7,946 nucleotides of DNA from CAYVSF01 sp046482855 (GTDB taxonomy: Bacteria > Bacteroidota > Bacteroidia > Bacteroidales > UBA12077): NCBI GenBank assembly GCA_046482855.1, contig JAWOEH010000030.1, positions 1 to 7,946 on the forward strand, written 5' to 3'. The notes beneath the pieces are model-generated. The model ran no database searches. It was not told the DNA's origin and saw nothing but the letters and a program-made list of their open reading frames with translations. Numbering within the stretch: position 1 is the stretch's first letter; every line of letters starts with the position of its first letter. The translations under genes and the position numbers were made by a program. This document shows, piece after piece, positions 7,528 through 7,946 of the stretch.

Positions 7528-7647
7528 GGAGACTTGGAGACTGGGTGACTGGGAGACTGGGTGACTTGGAGACAGGGTGACTGGGAGAATAGAAGACTGG
7601 GAGACATGGAGACTTGGAGACTTGGTGACTTGGAGACAGGGAGGCGA
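7528..7647. repeat. Tandem array of a degenerate 8-bp unit (about 15 copies)
   Basis: Consensus on the + strand is GGWGACTK with an exact 8-base period. Fourteen recognisable units run from 7528 to 7639 and a decayed one at 7640-7647 (GGAGGCGA). Position 3 alternates between A (GGAG) and T (GGTG), and position 8 between T and G. Units at 7560-7575 and 7632-7647 share GGTGACTTGGAGACAG in part (the second copy of this 16-mer is 7624-7639), hinting at duplication of unit pairs. The period is not a multiple of three, so one frame cannot encode a constant peptide. Similar arrays occur between genes in Bacteroidota genomes to my knowledge. Function unknown. Confidence 0.9.
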
Positions 7648-7714
7648 AGAGATGACTCGTTCGGCAGCGGTAATTCGGAAAATTGTAACCGTTGCAAATC
7701 CTATGAGATTAGCC

Positions 7715-7772
7715 CCTGTCTGCAGCTAGGCAGTCCTGCCTCCGGTAGGCAGACCTACCTTCAGCAGACAGG
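7715..7772. repeat. Nested palindromic intergenic element
   Basis: Outer arms CCTGTCTGC (7715-7723) and GCAGACAGG (7764-7772) are perfectly complementary over nine bases. Inside are several mutually exclusive hairpins: AGGCAG with CTGCCT (7728-7733, 7736-7741; tight loop), CTGCCT with AGGCAG (7736-7741, 7747-7752), and GGTAGG with CCTACC around a CAGA loop (7744-7759). The architecture resembles REP/BIME-like intergenic palindromes or the termini of a small non-autonomous mobile element. No flanking target duplication is evident to me. Function unknown. Confidence 0.7.
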
Positions 7773-7803
7773 ATGGCAAATGCAGCCTATTGCAAAGTGA
7801 TGT

Positions 7804-7818
7804 CCCCCTATGAGGGGG
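7804..7818. repeat. C-run/G-run hairpin
   Basis: CCCCCT (7804-7809) pairs with AGGGGG (7813-7818) across a three-base loop. A second G-run at 7824-7828 could pair with the same C-run, giving two alternative structures. No T-run follows on the + strand, so it is not an obvious terminator. Elements of this look recur between genes in Bacteroidota in my experience, which marks it as a likely dispersed repeat. Confidence 0.55.
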
Positions 7819-7850
7819 AGTAAGGGGGTGGAAACGTGAAGCCTGGAATG

Positions 7851-7878
7851 CGGGCCGCCGGGTAAGCGCGGCGGCACG
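7851..7878. repeat. Strong GC hairpin at the composition change
   Basis: GCCGCCG (7854-7860) pairs perfectly with CGGCGGC (7869-7875) around an eight-base loop. Two more pairs lie beyond one mismatch (7851-7852 with 7877-7878). It sits where the base composition becomes GC-rich. It could be a structured RNA segment, the edge of a mobile element, or chance in GC-rich coding DNA. Confidence 0.45.
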
Positions 7879-7887
7879 GACCACGCA

Positions 7888-7946
7888 ATGGCCTACCTCG
7901 AAAACGCGCTCAATCTCGACGACCTGCACGACCAATGGCCCCAACC
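7888..7946 (+). CDS. Possible 5' end of a GC-rich gene running off the window
   Basis: The frame is open from after a TGA at 7837-7839 to the window edge and contains an ATG at 7888. The visible peptide is MAYLENALNLDDLHDQWPQ. In this frame 26 of 32 codons from 7849 onward end in G or C, unlike the AT-richer efflux genes. No ribosome binding site is visible before the ATG, and the frame is open upstream of it, so this could also be a fragment of a longer decayed gene. The 20 or so residues are too few to name a family; a link to a mobile-element protein is only a guess. The antisense frame is also open, which is expected in GC-rich DNA in this register. Confidence 0.22.
   Translation, partial: MAYLENALNLDDLHDQWPQ

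Larger units (their letters stand above)
7425..7837. other. Gene-free, repeat-rich spacer
   Basis: I find no credible gene here. Open frames exist on both strands, but they mostly translate the 8-bp array into Ser/Pro-rich or Gly/Trp-rich low-complexity peptides and have no recognisable domain or start context. In order the stretch holds the operon terminator (to 7507), the 8-bp tandem array, a short unassigned piece (7648-7714), the nested palindrome (7715-7772), and the C-run/G-run hairpin with a further G-run at 7824-7828. Confidence 0.7.

Noticed and set aside
7528..7647. CRISPR array
   Set aside because: The units are 8 bases and directly abutting, with no unique spacers, so this is a simple tandem repeat.
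7467..7697. 76-codon Ser/Pro-rich frame on the - strand
   Set aside because: The Ser-Pro-Ser-Leu repeat is the complement of the 8-bp DNA array read in a 24-base super-period. Such frames are common annotation errors.
7561..7800. 79-codon frame on the + strand
   Set aside because: It begins inside the 8-bp array and translates it into a Gly/Trp/Arg/Asp repeat, then crosses the palindrome. It is repeat-derived, with no domain and no start signal.
7726..7944. 72-codon frame on the - strand at the right edge
   Set aside because: It crosses the palindrome and the C-run/G-run hairpin and lies antisense, in the same codon register, to the more protein-like + frame. Open antisense frames are expected in GC-rich DNA.

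Overview
The window looks like chromosomal DNA from a member of the Bacteroidota. The evidence is the style of the proteins (a short Crp/Fnr-type regulator with a degenerate nucleotide-binding pocket, and an RND pump of the long type common in this phylum), a candidate TTTG / -7 box promoter of the Bacteroidota kind, AT-rich spacers, and a downstream spacer full of short repeats of a type I associate with these genomes. The assignment to phylum is an inference from these traits and not from a marker gene.

Layout. Positions 1-118 are the leader of the first gene, with nothing I can support. A Crp/Fnr-family regulator lies at 119-694. A 176-base spacer follows, holding an imperfect palindrome (735-766) that coincides with a candidate promoter. 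Then comes a four-gene, same-strand cluster: a TetR/AcrR regulator (871-1491), a TolC-type outer-membrane channel (1454-2842, overlapping the regulator by 38 bases), a lipoprotein periplasmic adaptor (2887-3999) and an inner-membrane RND permease (4074-7424). It ends at a hairpin plus T-run that looks like an intrinsic terminator (7434-7507).

From 7508 to about 7837 I see no convincing gene. The stretch holds a tandem array of a degenerate 8-bp unit (7528-7647), a nested palindromic element (7715-7772) and a C-run/G-run hairpin (7804-7818). From about 7840 to the window edge the base composition jumps (55 of the 86 bases at 7861-7946 are G or C). A strong GC hairpin there is followed by a reading frame that runs off the end, which may be the edge of another gene or of a mobile element.

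How the genes work together. The four-gene cluster encodes all three structural layers of a tripartite proton-driven efflux pump plus its probable local regulator. The simplest model is that the TetR-type protein binds the palindrome at 735-766 and represses its own operon until a ligand releases it. The pump would then move a substrate, which cannot be identified from sequence, out across both membranes. The Crp-like gene upstream has its own reading frame and spacer, and nothing in the sequence ties it to the pump.

I do not see an undescribed multi-gene system here. The most interesting points are the operator/promoter palindrome, two insertions and an Asp-to-Asn change in the permease, and the layered repeat region leading into a compositionally foreign right edge.
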